Notes: generated by a model not told the origin, from the letters alone. 64,000 nucleotides of DNA from Streptomyces sp. NBC_01351 (GCF_036237315.1 NZ_CP108356.1:1798001-1862000), one strand, 5' to 3'; counted from the stretch's first letter, positions 41,564 to 51,025 are shown. Made by a program: numbers and translations.

Positions 41564-42805
41564 TCACTTCTTCACTGCGGCTTCGGACTCTGAGGGGTAT
41601 GCGTTGCGCACGGCCGCAAGCCCGGCCGCCAAGTCTGATGGTTCGTGGGGCACTTCCCGTCCGTGCACGGACAGTCGATACCCATCCCCCACGGCAAGGG
41701 CATCCACCCACTCCGTCCCCCGCGGATGCCCGCACCTGCGCTCGCAGCCGGACCAGTGCACGGGCAGCGGCCCGCGCGCCTCTTCTACGACGGCACGCGC
41801 GTCGGCACGTACATCGGCCAGGGACTTCACGCAACCGGGCTTACCCGTACAGGCAGTGACGGACCGCCAGGCACTGTCGGGGTCGGTCACGAGCCCGGGG
41901 TCGACGACCGGAGCTCCGGTGACGACGATGCTGCGCCAGGGGGTGACGCGCAACTCGCCGGGCAGCGTCCGCCACTGCGCGGTGGTGAGCCGGCCGAGCG
42001 GGACCAGTACGCACAGCGAGTCCCCATGCACCCCGGGCGCGGGCGGCGGCGCGTACGGCCGGGGCGCGTCGGCCACGTACCGGGCGGCAATGCCGGCGGC
42101 AGCGAGCCACCGGCCGAACTCCTCGGCCTCCAGAGCCCGTTCGGCGGCGGGGAGCTCGGCCACGCGCCAGGCCCGGGTTCCGGCATCCGCAACGGCGTCG
42201 AGGAAGCGGTGGGCGGCCATCAGGGCGGCCCTCGGTGCATCCTCTACCCGGACCTCGACGGCGTCACGGGCCGCGCCGAGGCGCAGCAGCGTACGGCCGC
42301 CCGCGTCCGGGCCGAGCAGGGTGACGTCGGGATCGAGCGCGGCCACGTCCCCGCGCCCGTCGTCGACGGCGAACAGGAACCGTCCGGACAGGGCGGTGAC
42401 TCGGGCGTCGGCGCACAGCAACGCATCCAGCGCGCGGGCAAGGCGGGGATCGGCAAGCGGCGTGGCGACGATATTGCGCACCCGCTCATGAGCCGGGGCC
42501 GGCAGCAGCCCGGCCCCGTCGAGCAGCTCGGCGAGCCCTCCCCCGCACCCCTCGGCGAGGCCGCGCAGCTGCACGTTCCCCCGCGAGGTGAGCTCGAGCT
42601 GCCGGTCCCCGAACCGGTCGGCGGCCAGCGCCAGCGCGGCGGCCTGCGGCGCGGAGAGCAGCCCGCCGGGTATCCGCACCCTAGCGAGGAACCCGTCGTC
42701 CGCGGCATGCAGCCGCAGCGCACCGGGGCAGGCATCACCGCGATCCCGTATGACGGGTTCGTCCCGCGATGCGGCGGAAGGGGGCTGGGGCATGGCGGCG
42801 AGCAT
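41564..42805 (-). CDS. cobG: Precorrin-3B synthase
   Basis: A 413-residue sulfite/nitrite reductase-like Fe-S oxygenase that hydroxylates precorrin-3A before ring contraction, marking the aerobic route. [14 protein letters not shown] near the N-terminus and the cluster cysteines in [12 protein letters not shown] and [12 protein letters not shown] are visible. ATG 42805 or ATG 42793 can start it. It is first in the cobG-cobH-cobIJ operon and divergent from cobN. No riboswitch was recognised on its own side. Confidence 0.92.
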   Translation of the reverse strand: MLAAMPQPPSAASRDEPVIRDRGDACPGALRLHAADDGFLARVRIPGGLLSAPQAAALALAADRFGDRQLELTSRGNVQLRGLAEGCGGGLAELLDGAGLLPAPAHERVRNIVATPLADPRLARALDALLCADARVTALSGRFLFAVDDGRGDVAALDPDVTLLGPDAGGRTLLRLGAARDAVEVRVEDAPRAALMAAHRFLDAVADAGTRAWRVAELPAAERALEAEEFGRWLAAAGIAARYVADAPRPYAPPPAPGVHGDSLCVLVPLGRLTTAQWRTLPGELRVTPWRSIVVTGAPVVDPGLVTDPDSAWRSVTACTGKPGCVKSLADVRADARAVVEEARGPLPVHWSGCERRCGHPRGTEWVDALAVGDGYRLSVHGREVPHEPSDLAAGLAAVRNAYPSESEAAVKK

Positions 42806-42845
42806 ACCTACGTTTCCGCTCCCCCGACCTGTGTCCGTCGCCACC

Positions 42846-43075
42846 CCCACCGACCCCACCGCACCACACCCAGCCCCGCACATCCAGCCCCGCCGCACCA
42901 CATCCAACCCCGCCACACCACACCCAGCCCCGCCGCACCACATCCAGCCCCGCCGGCCCAGCACCCAAGGCCGAGCCCCACTCTGCTCCCCACCCCATCC
43001 CAGCCCCTCCGCACCACATCCAGCCCCGCCGGCGTTTGAGGCGCGGGGTCCGGGGCAGAGCCCCGGCAACGGACC
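42846..43075. repeat. Degenerate repeat tract with a Streptomyces-type intergenic hairpin
   Basis: Repeated CCCCGCCGCACCACATCCAG-like units fill 42846-43030. They run into the sequence AGCCCCGCCGGCGTTTGAGG followed by hairpin CCGGGG-CAGAG-CCCCGG (43050-43066), a dispersed intergenic element familiar from Streptomyces genomes. Two partial copies of GCAGAGCCCCGGCA follow, to 43130. The rest of the gap between cobG and the riboswitch is C-rich and shows no gene. Confidence 0.75.
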
Positions 43076-43249
43076 CGCACCCGAGAGAACCCAGCCCCCG
43101 CCAGCGCAGCGTCACGGCAGAGCCCCGGCAGCGGACCCGCACCCGACCGACCCCGGCCCAGCACAGCGCAGCGACCCGGCAACAGACCCGCACCCGCCCA
43201 CCCCTAAGATGACCTTCCGGCGGCCCACACGGTCCGCCATCGCCGAGGA

Positions 43250-43386
43250 CGGCGACATGGGAGGAAGCCCGGTGCGATTCCGGCGCGGTCCCGCCACTGT
43301 GAACCCGGCAGCCAACGGCCAAAGGGTGAGTCAGGAACTCCCGCTGTCCTCACTGCCCGGGGCGCGGAAACCCCGAGGAAGGCCTG
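43250..43386 (+). promoter_or_regulatory. Cobalamin (B12) riboswitch upstream of cobN
   Basis: Conserved aptamer pieces are in order: GGAAGCCCGGTGCGATTCCGG (about 43263-43283), the B12 box GCCACTG in CCCGCCACTGTGA (43293-43299), GAGTCAGGA (43328-43336) and a closing GCGGAAACCCCGAGGAAGGC stretch. It ends just before the cobN start, so adenosylcobalamin binding probably blocks cobN translation or transcription. Confidence 0.93.
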
Positions 43387-43393
43387 CCGCCGC

Positions 43394-46300
43394 ATGATCC
43401 TGCTGCTGTCGACGTCCGACACCGATCTGCTCAGCGCCCGCGCCGCGAACACGGCAACCACGGCGACCACGCCCGACGGCCCCGCCACGTACCGCTTCGC
43501 GAACCCCTCCCGCCTTCCCCTCGACGACCTCCCCGCGCTCCTCGACGGAGTCGACCTGGTCGTCGTACGCCTCCTCGGCGGCCTCCGCGCCTGGCAGGAC
43601 GGCCTCGACGTCCTCCTGGCCCCCGGCCAGACCCGCCCGGTCGTCGTCCTGACGGGCGAACAGGCCCCCGACGCCCAGCTCATGGAGGCCTCCACGGTCC
43701 CCATCGGCATCGCGGCCGAGGCGCACGCCTACCTCGCGCACGGCGGCCCCGCCAACCTCGGCCAGCTGGCCCGCTTCCTCTCGGACACGGTCCTCCTCAC
43801 CGGCCACGGCTTCGAGCCCCCGGCTCCCGCCCCCACCTGGGGCCACCTGGACCGCACCGCGGAAACCACCACGAGCGCCCCCACCACGGACGGCCCCACC
43901 ACGGGCGCCCCCAGCGAGGCCGGCCGCCCCACCATCGCGGTGCTCTACTACCGCGCCCACCAGATGTCCGGCAACACCGCCTTCGTGCACGCCCTCTGCG
44001 AGGCCATCGAGGCCCGGAACGCCACGCCGCTCCCCCTCTACGTCTCCTCCCTCCGCACCCCGGAGCCGGAGCTCCTCGAAGCCCTGGCCTCCGCGGACGC
44101 GATCGTCACCACCGTCCTCGCCGCCGGCGGCACCCGCCCCGCCACCGCGTCCGCGGGCGGTGACGACGAGTCCTGGGACGCCGGCGCCCTGGCCGCCCTC
44201 GGCGTGCCGATCCTCCAGGCCCTCTGCCTGACCGGCTCCCGCTCCGCCTGGGAGGAGAACGACGAGGGCCTGTCCCCCCTCGACGCCGCCACCCAGGTCG
44301 CCGTGCCCGAGTTCGACGGCCGCCTGATCACGGTCCCGTTCTCCTTCAAGGAGCTGGACGAGGACGGCCTGCCCGCCTACGTCGCCGACCCCGAGCGCGC
44401 GGCCCGCGTAGCCGGCATCGCCGTACGCCACGCCCGCCTCCGCTACATCGACCGCCGCGACAAGCGCGTCGCCCTGGTCCTCTCCGCGTACCCCACGAAG
44501 CACTCGCGCATCGGCAACGCCGTGGGTCTGGACACCCCGGCCAGCGCCGTGGAACTGCTCCGCACCCTCATCGCCGAGGGCTACGACTTCGGCCCCGTCC
44601 CCGAGATCCCCGGTCTGGTCTCCGGCGACGGCGACGAGCTGATCCGCGCGCTCATCGAGGCCGGCGGCCACGACCAGGACTGGCTGACGGAGGAGCAGCT
44701 GGCCCGCAACCCGGTCCGCATCCCCGCCGCCGACTACAAGCGCTGGTTCGCCGAGCTCCCCGCCGACCTCCGCTCGAACGTCGAGGAACACTGGGGCGAG
44801 GCCCCCGGCAACATGTTCGTCGACCGCTCCTCCAACCCCGAGGGCGACATCGTCCTGGCCGCCCTGCGCCGCGGCAACCTCCTGATCCTCATCCAGCCGC
44901 CGCGCGGCTTCGGCGAGAACCCGATCGCGATCTACCACGACCCGGACCTCCCGCCGTCCCACCACTACCTGGCCGCCTACCGCTGGATCCAGGCGAACGC
45001 CTCCGACGGCGGCTTCGGCGCCGACGCCATGATCCACCTGGGCAAGCACGGCAACCTGGAATGGCTCCCGGGCAAGAACGCCGGCCTCTCCGCCTCCTGC
45101 GCCCCCGACGCGGCCCTCGGCGACCTGCCCCTCATCTACCCCTTCCTGGTCAACGACCCGGGCGAGGGCACCCAGGCCAAGCGTCGCGTCCACGCCACCC
45201 TCATCGACCATCTCGTCCCGCCCATGGCCCGCGCCGAGTCGTACGGCGACATCGCGCGCCTGGAGCAGCACCTGGACGAGTACGCCCAGATCTCCGCGAT
45301 GGACCCGGCCAAACTCCCGGCCATCCGCGCCCAGATCTGGACCCTGATCCAGGCCGCGAAGCTCGACCACGACCTGGGCCTGGCCGAACGCCCCGACGAC
45401 GACGGCTTCGACGACTTCCTGCTCCACGTCGACGGCTGGCTGTGCGAGGTCAAGGACGCCCAGATCCGCGACGGCCTGCACGTCCTCGGCGGCGCCCCGA
45501 CGGGCGAGGCCCGCGTCAATCTGGTCCTCGCCATCCTCCGCGCCCGCCAGATCTGGGGCGGCACGACGGCCCTCCCGGGCCTCCGCGAGGCCCTCGGCCT
45601 CGACGAATCGGCGGCCACCCGCACCTCCGCCGACGCCGTCGAGGAGCAGGCCCGCGCCCTGGTCCAGGCGATGGAGGACGCGAACTGGGACCCGTCGGCG
45701 GTGGCTTCGGTCGCCTCGGCACACTCGGCGGACGTCACCGCGGTGCTCGACTTCGCGGCCCGCGAGGTGGTCCCCCGCCTGGCCGGCACCACGGACGAGA
45801 TCGCGCACGTCGTCCGCGCCCTGGACGGTGGCTTCATCCCGGCCGGCCCCTCCGGCTCCCCCCTCCGCGGCCTGGTCAACGTCCTCCCGACGGGCCGCAA
45901 CTTCTACTCGGTGGACCCCAAGGCGGTCCCCTCCCGCCTCGCCTGGGAAACCGGCCAGGCCCTGGCCGAGTCCCTCCTCACCCGCTACCGCACCGACAAC
46001 GGTGAATGGCCGGCCTCCGTCGGCCTGTCCCTCTGGGGCACGAGCGCGATGCGCACCTCGGGCGACGACGTGGCCGAAGCCCTCTCCCTCCTGGGCATCC
46101 GCCCGGTCTGGGACGAGGCCTCGCGCCGCGTGACGGGCCTGGAGCCCATCCCCCTCGCCGAACTGGGCCGCCCCCGCATCGACGTGACCCTGCGCATCTC
46201 GGGCTTCTTCCGCGACGCGTTCCCGCACGTCATCGCCCTCCTGGACGACGCGGTCCGGCTGGCCGCCTCCCTCGAGGAGCCGGCATCGGAGAACTTCATC

Positions 46301-47092
46301 CGAGCCCACGCCCAGGCGGACCTCGCCCTCCACGGCGACGAACGCCGCGCGACCACCCGTATCTTCGGCTCCCGGCCCGGCACCTACGGCGCGGGCATCC
46401 TCCAGCTGATCGACTCCCGCGACTGGCGCACGGACGCCGACCTGGCGGAGGTCTACACGGTCTGGGGCGGCTACGCCTACGGCCGCGGCCTCGAAGGCCG
46501 CCCGGCCCGCGACGAAATGGAAACCGCCTACAAGCGCATCACCATCGCGGCGAAGAACACCGACACCCGCGAACACGACATCGCCGACTCGGACGACTAC
46601 TTCCAGTACCACGGCGGCATGGTCGCCACGGTCCGCGCCCTGCGCGGCACGGCCCCCGAGGCCTACATCGGCGACTCGACCCGCCCGGAAACGGTCAAGA
46701 CCCGCACCCTGGTGGAGGAGACCAGCCGCGTCTTCCGCGCCCGCGTGGTCAACCCGAAGTGGATCGAGGCGATGCGCCGCCACGGGTACAAGGGCGCCTT
46801 CGAACTCGCCGCGACGGTCGACTACCTCTTCGGCTACGACGCCACGACGGGCGTGGTGGCGGACTGGATGTACGACAAGCTCACGGAAACGTACGTCCTG
46901 GACCCGACGAACCGCGCCTTCCTGGAGGAAGCCAACCCCTGGGCTCTCCACGGCATCGCGGAACGCCTCCTGGAGGCCGAATCCCGCGGCATGTGGGAAA
47001 AGCCGGACCCGCAGATCCTCGAATCCCTCCGCCAGGTCTACCTGGACACGGAAGGCAACCTCGAAGCCGAGTCCGACCAAGACACCGTCTGA
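43394..47092 (+). CDS. cobN: Cobaltochelatase subunit CobN
   Basis: A 1232-residue large subunit of the ATP-dependent aerobic cobaltochelatase that inserts Co(II) into hydrogenobyrinate diamide. Characteristic stretches: LSAYPTKHSRIGNAVGLDTPAS, WGEAPGN, HHYLAAYRWI, DAMIHLGKHGNLEWLPGKNAGLS, LPTGRNFYSVDPKAVPS, SLWGTSAMRTSGDDVAE, RIDVTLRISGFFRDAFPHVI and GSRPGTYGAGI. Full length. It needs CobS and CobT-type (or ChlI/ChlD-type) ATPase partners, which are not in the window. Controlled by the riboswitch upstream and ended by a strong hairpin. Confidence 0.97.
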   Translation: MILLLSTSDTDLLSARAANTATTATTPDGPATYRFANPSRLPLDDLPALLDGVDLVVVRLLGGLRAWQDGLDVLLAPGQTRPVVVLTGEQAPDAQLMEASTVPIGIAAEAHAYLAHGGPANLGQLARFLSDTVLLTGHGFEPPAPAPTWGHLDRTAETTTSAPTTDGPTTGAPSEAGRPTIAVLYYRAHQMSGNTAFVHALCEAIEARNATPLPLYVSSLRTPEPELLEALASADAIVTTVLAAGGTRPATASAGGDDESWDAGALAALGVPILQALCLTGSRSAWEENDEGLSPLDAATQVAVPEFDGRLITVPFSFKELDEDGLPAYVADPERAARVAGIAVRHARLRYIDRRDKRVALVLSAYPTKHSRIGNAVGLDTPASAVELLRTLIAEGYDFGPVPEIPGLVSGDGDELIRALIEAGGHDQDWLTEEQLARNPVRIPAADYKRWFAELPADLRSNVEEHWGEAPGNMFVDRSSNPEGDIVLAALRRGNLLILIQPPRGFGENPIAIYHDPDLPPSHHYLAAYRWIQANASDGGFGADAMIHLGKHGNLEWLPGKNAGLSASCAPDAALGDLPLIYPFLVNDPGEGTQAKRRVHATLIDHLVPPMARAESYGDIARLEQHLDEYAQISAMDPAKLPAIRAQIWTLIQAAKLDHDLGLAERPDDDGFDDFLLHVDGWLCEVKDAQIRDGLHVLGGAPTGEARVNLVLAILRARQIWGGTTALPGLREALGLDESAATRTSADAVEEQARALVQAMEDANWDPSAVASVASAHSADVTAVLDFAAREVVPRLAGTTDEIAHVVRALDGGFIPAGPSGSPLRGLVNVLPTGRNFYSVDPKAVPSRLAWETGQALAESLLTRYRTDNGEWPASVGLSLWGTSAMRTSGDDVAEALSLLGIRPVWDEASRRVTGLEPIPLAELGRPRIDVTLRISGFFRDAFPHVIALLDDAVRLAASLEEPASENFIRAHAQADLALHGDERRATTRIFGSRPGTYGAGILQLIDSRDWRTDADLAEVYTVWGGYAYGRGLEGRPARDEMETAYKRITIAAKNTDTREHDIADSDDYFQYHGGMVATVRALRGTAPEAYIGDSTRPETVKTRTLVEETSRVFRARVVNPKWIEAMRRHGYKGAFELAATVDYLFGYDATTGVVADWMYDKLTETYVLDPTNRAFLEEANPWALHGIAERLLEAESRGMWEKPDPQILESLRQVYLDTEGNLEAESDQDTV

Positions 47093-47102
47093 CAGCACCA
47101 CA

Positions 47103-47140
47103 AGGCCGCCCCCTCCCCCGCCAGGGGGAGGGGGCGGCCT
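47103..47140. terminator. Strong hairpin terminator after cobN
   Basis: Perfect 17-bp inverted repeat, arms 47103-47119 and 47124-47140, loop GCCA, 10 nt after the cobN stop. It also lies 37 nt past the end of the converging small gene, so it probably works both ways. Confidence 0.92.
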
Positions 47141-47177
47141 CTCATCCACCTCCGAGAAGGCGGGGCGGACGGCCCTG

Positions 47178-47399
47178 CTAAGCCTTGACGGTCTGGTTCA
47201 GCGCGACGAGCGCCTGCGCCCACCGCACGTACTTCAGCTGCCCGAGATCGGCGACGGTCATCACCCCGAACGCCTCGTGCAGCAGCTGGCCGTCCTTGTC
47301 GGTCACGCCCTTGAGTGCGGCCACGGGAGCCGCGAGCACCTCGGAGAGGGGCTTGTCGGCCCACGCCTTGTCGAGCACCTTGTCCAGATCGATCGCCAT
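47178..47399 (-). CDS. Small helical hypothetical protein
   Basis: A 73-residue, mostly helical protein (MAIDLDKVLDKAWADKPLSE, then PVAALKGVTDKDGQLLHEAF, VMTVADLGQLKYVRW). The middle resembles a helix-hairpin-helix-like fold in which a short helix is followed by a V/L-ADLG turn. GGAGG precedes ATG 47399. It sits convergent to cobN. No function can be assigned. Confidence 0.8.
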   Translation of the reverse strand: MAIDLDKVLDKAWADKPLSEVLAAPVAALKGVTDKDGQLLHEAFGVMTVADLGQLKYVRWAQALVALNQTVKA

Positions 47400-47494
47400 G
47401 AGTGTTCCCTCCCGGAACGCCGGAACCACAACACGGATAAACCTAACCCAATCGGACAATCACCCCACCCCCCGACACCCCGGGACGCGTCCCG

Positions 47495-48478
47495 TCAGGA
47501 CATCGAGGCAGCCAGCTCGAACCGGGCGTCCCGCTGCTTCTTGTAGAGCGCGAGCGTCTCGGCATGCTCGTCCACCAGCTGGTTCTGGTAGGCCGTCTCG
47601 ACCGCGGCCCACACGCCCACGAGGTTCACCTCGCGCTTGCAGGCAACGTCCTTGACCGCGACGACGACGGCTCGGGGCCCGCCCTTGTCCCCCGCCAGGC
47701 CCAGCTTCTCGACCACGTCGTACGGAGTCTCGATGCCCGCGTATCCCGCTTCGGCCATGCACGCCGACCACTTGGCGACGACGTCCCGGACCCGGGAGTC
47801 GTTCTTGGACCGGTCGAGGGCCTCGGACGACAGGCCGAAGCCGAACAGCAGGTCCACGCTGTCCTTGGTCGGCGCGTACAGCCTGCGGTAGCCCTCGCGT
47901 CCGCAGCCACCCGGCGGGACCTTCTTCCCGCCGACACTGATGCCGCTGTCGGTCTTCTCGGCCTCTTCGTGGGAGACCGGGTCGGGCCGGTTCTGCACAC
48001 TCTCGCCGGAGCGCACTCCGTTCAGTACGAGCATGGCGCTGTCGCTGAGCTCCGGCCGGGCGGGCTTGGCCTGCGGCCCCGCACCCGCCTGCTTGTCGTA
48101 GCCGTACCGTGCGGCGTGCGCGGGATCGGCGGTGCCGTACCGATAGCGGTGCCGGTCCTCGGCATTGGCGGACGGCGTCGGCCCCGAATAGCTGCGCGGG
48201 CCCACGTACTGGAACCCGTACCGGGCCATGCACTCGCTGATCATCCGATCCTGTACGTGCTCCATGCGACGGCTGTCGGCCTCGGAGTCCGTGTAGGCGT
48301 CCATCGGGAAGGCGAGGGAAGCCGTGGCGGGATTGCTCGCCACCGGCCCCAGCTCGGGCTCCCCCTTGGCGGCACCGCCGCCTCCGTCAGAACACCCCGC
48401 CAGCAGACAGGTCGCCATGGTCACCGCGGCCACGGACACGCCGCGGTGATGGCCGAGTCTCACAGCCGTGCGTCGCAT
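47495..48478 (-). CDS. Putative secreted lipoprotein
   Basis: A 327-residue protein with a lipoprotein signal: positive N-terminus, hydrophobic VAAVTMATC and lipobox LLAGC. The mature part has several cysteines (SECMARYGF, GGCGREGY, SACMAEAGY, DVACKREV) arranged as in a Streptomyces family of small CxxxxG-type extracytoplasmic lipoproteins; no enzyme motif is seen. It starts 3 nt after the stop of the secreted beta-rich protein gene, so the two are co-transcribed. The lipoprotein encoded divergently at 49.1 kb shares the YFDCLKKNGL / WADCLRRQGL style of repeat and may be related. Confidence 0.85.
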   Translation of the reverse strand: MRRTAVRLGHHRGVSVAAVTMATCLLAGCSDGGGGAAKGEPELGPVASNPATASLAFPMDAYTDSEADSRRMEHVQDRMISECMARYGFQYVGPRSYSGPTPSANAEDRHRYRYGTADPAHAARYGYDKQAGAGPQAKPARPELSDSAMLVLNGVRSGESVQNRPDPVSHEEAEKTDSGISVGGKKVPPGGCGREGYRRLYAPTKDSVDLLFGFGLSSEALDRSKNDSRVRDVVAKWSACMAEAGYAGIETPYDVVEKLGLAGDKGGPRAVVVAVKDVACKREVNLVGVWAAVETAYQNQLVDEHAETLALYKKQRDARFELAASMS

Positions 48479-48481
48479 GGG

Positions 48482-48901
48482 TCAGAGGCTGCCGAGGAGG
48501 GGATACGCAGAGCTGATCTTGTTCTTGAAGTTCACGGTCGCGTTCCCACGGTAGCCCTTGGGAATCGTGCCCACGTTGCCGTCGTAGTCCTTGTCGGTGG
48601 CCACCTTCCACGCGAGCACGTCGTTGTTGTAGTACGAGGCGGTGTTGTCGTTGGTCTTCTCTCCACGCCCGGCACAACCGGACGGACCGGTGAAGTAGAA
48701 GCCCGCGAAATTCTCGTTGTCGAATTCCAGGTCGAAGACACAGCCGCCCTGGCCGGAGTTGTAGTAAAGACCGAGTTCGTAGCTCTCGAGGTAGCCGTTC
48801 CTCTGAGACGCCGCCGCCGGAATCGCGGCGGCGACGACCACGCCCGCACCGGCGAGGACTACCGCCAGCCCGGCGAAACGCTTCCTGTTGACGACCTTCA
48901 A
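48482..48901 (-). CDS. Secreted I36-like (crystallin-type) protein
   Basis: A 139-residue secreted protein from TTG 48901, which follows AAGGAGAG; the signal peptide is RFAGLAVVLAGAGVVVAAAIPAAAS. The mature domain is rich in Gly, Asn and aromatic residues (GLYYNSGQGGCVFDLEFDN, NFAGFYFTG) with two Cys, resembling peptidase-inhibitor I36 / beta-gamma-crystallin-like proteins. An upstream reading frame to 49009 is open but lacks a better start. The role is unknown; I36 members include secreted protease inhibitors. Confidence 0.75.
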   Translation of the reverse strand: MKVVNRKRFAGLAVVLAGAGVVVAAAIPAAASQRNGYLESYELGLYYNSGQGGCVFDLEFDNENFAGFYFTGPSGCAGRGEKTNDNTASYYNNDVLAWKVATDKDYDGNVGTIPKGYRGNATVNFKNKISSAYPLLGSL

Positions 48902-49141
48902 GGTGCTCTCCTTGGGGGTTTCGAACAAGAGATGCCGCTCGAGTCGGCCGAGTCGTACGGCAGCCGATTTAACGTCCGCATTTCCCCAAGCACAACCCAA
49001 AGTCCACATGATGGACAGTCAATTAAGCATGAATAAGCAGCAGTTGATGCGCACCTACGGTAGGGCTAGCATTGGTCGCGCGCTCGCCGGGCACCGAATA
49101 TTGCGGACGCTTGAATTCCATTTCTTTCCGTAGGGAGCGCC

Positions 49142-49660
49142 TTGATACGCAAGTCACTGATCATCCCGATGCTGCTCACGGTCTCTCTTGGGATGAGCGG
49201 ATGCTCCGAGAAGTCCGACCCCGCCGCCGCCAAGAGCGGGGCAACGGCCCAGCCGTCGCCGAGTGACGGTCCTCCGGCCGGCGAGGCCGAACTCAAGTAC
49301 TTCGACTGCCTGAAGAAAAACGGCCTCGCCGTGGAAACCACGGACGCCGGCGAGCCGCGGTTGGCCAAGACCGATCCGGAGGCCAAGGTGGCCGCGGCCG
49401 AAAAGGCATGCGCGGCCCTCAAGCCCGCCGGCGCGCCGCAGCAGATCAACCCCGAGCAGCTCGCCAAGGAGCAGCAGTGGGCCGACTGCCTGCGCCGGCA
49501 GGGCCTCGGCTGGGTACCCGACCCCAATCCGAGCACGGGCGTGCTCGAGTTGACCCCCCAGCAGTCGGCCGACCTCAAGACGAAGCACACCAACGCACTC
49601 CGGGAGTGCCAGAGCGACGCGGCCAAGAAGAACACCGGACCCGGTGTCGTCGGCGGGTGA
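49142..49660 (+). CDS. Putative lipoprotein
   Basis: A 172-residue protein from TTG 49142 (GGGAG upstream), with signal IPMLLTVSLGMSGC ending in a lipobox Cys. The mature part carries two Cys-containing repeats (YFDCLKKNGLAV, WADCLRRQGLGW), each followed by a charged helix and a later Cys (KACAALK, LRECQSD). No known enzyme. Divergent from the beta-rich/lipoprotein operon and possibly of the same family as the 327-residue lipoprotein. Confidence 0.82.
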   Translation: MIRKSLIIPMLLTVSLGMSGCSEKSDPAAAKSGATAQPSPSDGPPAGEAELKYFDCLKKNGLAVETTDAGEPRLAKTDPEAKVAAAEKACAALKPAGAPQQINPEQLAKEQQWADCLRRQGLGWVPDPNPSTGVLELTPQQSADLKTKHTNALRECQSDAAKKNTGPGVVGG

Positions 49661-49695
49661 AACGGACCGGGGACACCGGAGCACCGCCCGCCCGA

Positions 49696-49723
49696 GAGCG
49701 GCGGCGCCGGAGCGCCGCCGCTC
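49696..49723. terminator. Hairpin terminator between convergent genes
   Basis: Perfect 12-bp inverted repeat GAGCGGCGGCGC (49696-49707) / GCGCCGCCGCTC (49712-49723), loop 4 nt, between the lipoprotein stop (49660) and the stop of the converging vWA gene (49744). Confidence 0.87.
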
Positions 49724-49743
49724 CACCCACCTCCTCGTGAAAT

Positions 49744-50802
49744 TCAGAGCAGGATGAGCAGCCTCGTATTCGCCTTGAGCTTCCTGTTCACCGAACGGCT
49801 CTGCACGTACACCTCCAGCTTGGGATTGCACCCCGCCTTCACCGACACGGTCCCCTTGACACCCGTGCCGAACAGAAGACTGCGCGCCGCATCACCCGTG
49901 TACGCGCGGTCGGTGTCCTTCTCGACCACGATGACTTCCTTGTCGGGCTGAACCTGAACCCGGGCGCCCAGCTGATAGAAACAGGACCCGCGCTCGTACG
50001 TCACGCCCGGATGCGAATCGACGAAGGATCGGATCTCGACCTCCGCGTCGACCTTCAGGAGCCGGTACTTGTCCACCGGGACCGGTTCGAGATTCGCCCG
50101 CACGTCGTCGACCGAGATGTCCTGACCGACCGCGAACAGATTCTTGGTTCCGCGCACACCCTGCTCACGGCCACGAAGGAAGCTGGTGGCGGCAGCCCGC
50201 ACGGTACCGATCGCCTCCTCGACACCCTCCTGGGAATCCGCATCCCAGATGGCGATGTTTCCGGCCGGGAAGCCGTAGTTCTGAGCGGTTCGCTTCGCCA
50301 GGGAATTCGGAACGAGGATCGCGGAAGTCCAGTGACCCGGAAGTCCGCCCATCTTCGCCGCGATCCTGTCGAGCCAGGGACCGAGTATGGCCATGTCGCC
50401 ATCGTGCCGCCTGTCGCCGCCGGAGGCGTTCTCCTCGCCGTCCGTCACCACGATCTGGAGGAAGCTGTGCTCGCCGTACTCCTCCCAGATGTGACCCAGG
50501 TCGTCCAGGGACTTCAGCGAGGCTTCGATCAGGGCTGTGGCGCCGTTGTTGACCTTGTACAACCCCCGCATGGACGGCAGGTGCTTCACATCCATGTCCC
50601 AGACCAGGTTCTCCACCCTGTGGTCGAAGGAGTAGAGGCTGATCCGCGTCTCGTGACCGAGGCTGTCCGACTCGGCCTTCAACCCCGCCACGAACTCGTC
50701 CACCACCCGCACGAGTTGCCCCTGGTGCTGACGCATGGAACCCGAAGCGTCCACGACCAGCGCGACGTGATTCACCTTGTGCTGGATCTTGTTGGCTGAC
50801 AT
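49744..50802 (-). CDS. Stand-alone vWA-domain protein
   Basis: A 352-residue cytoplasmic protein. The N-terminal von Willebrand A domain has an intact metal site: VVDASGSM near residues 16-23, NNGATAL and VVTDGEEN. The C-terminal 130 residues (GARVQVQPDKEVIVVEKDTD, ARSLLFGTG) are beta-rich and unassigned. No MoxR, kinase or phosphatase gene is adjacent, unlike most vWA regulators; both neighbours are secreted-protein and transporter genes. Function unknown. Confidence 0.88.
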   Translation of the reverse strand: MSANKIQHKVNHVALVVDASGSMRQHQGQLVRVVDEFVAGLKAESDSLGHETRISLYSFDHRVENLVWDMDVKHLPSMRGLYKVNNGATALIEASLKSLDDLGHIWEEYGEHSFLQIVVTDGEENASGGDRRHDGDMAILGPWLDRIAAKMGGLPGHWTSAILVPNSLAKRTAQNYGFPAGNIAIWDADSQEGVEEAIGTVRAAATSFLRGREQGVRGTKNLFAVGQDISVDDVRANLEPVPVDKYRLLKVDAEVEIRSFVDSHPGVTYERGSCFYQLGARVQVQPDKEVIVVEKDTDRAYTGDAARSLLFGTGVKGTVSVKAGCNPKLEVYVQSRSVNRKLKANTRLLILL

Positions 50803-51025
50803 GTTTCTGCCCCTCCCAGGTCCCCGAGTGATGTCTCCACACTATGAGGACCCACTGACAACGCAGCCCCCTCCCGAGCCCCGCCACCGGCCCCCGGCCG
50901 GACACCGACGCAATCCCTCGAAGGAGGTCATCGCCACCTCCGAGTGGTTCGAACGCCCCGTCACGGAGTCGTGGCCGGGCGCCGCTTGGGGTCGGTGAAC
51001 GGGTCGGAAGTGTGTGCGGGCGTTC

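Noticed and set aside
43331..47149. A minus-strand frame of more than 1200 codons opposite cobN
   Set aside because: It is the complement of cobN with low-complexity Val/Gly/Asp-rich translation. CobN motifs fix the coding strand as plus.
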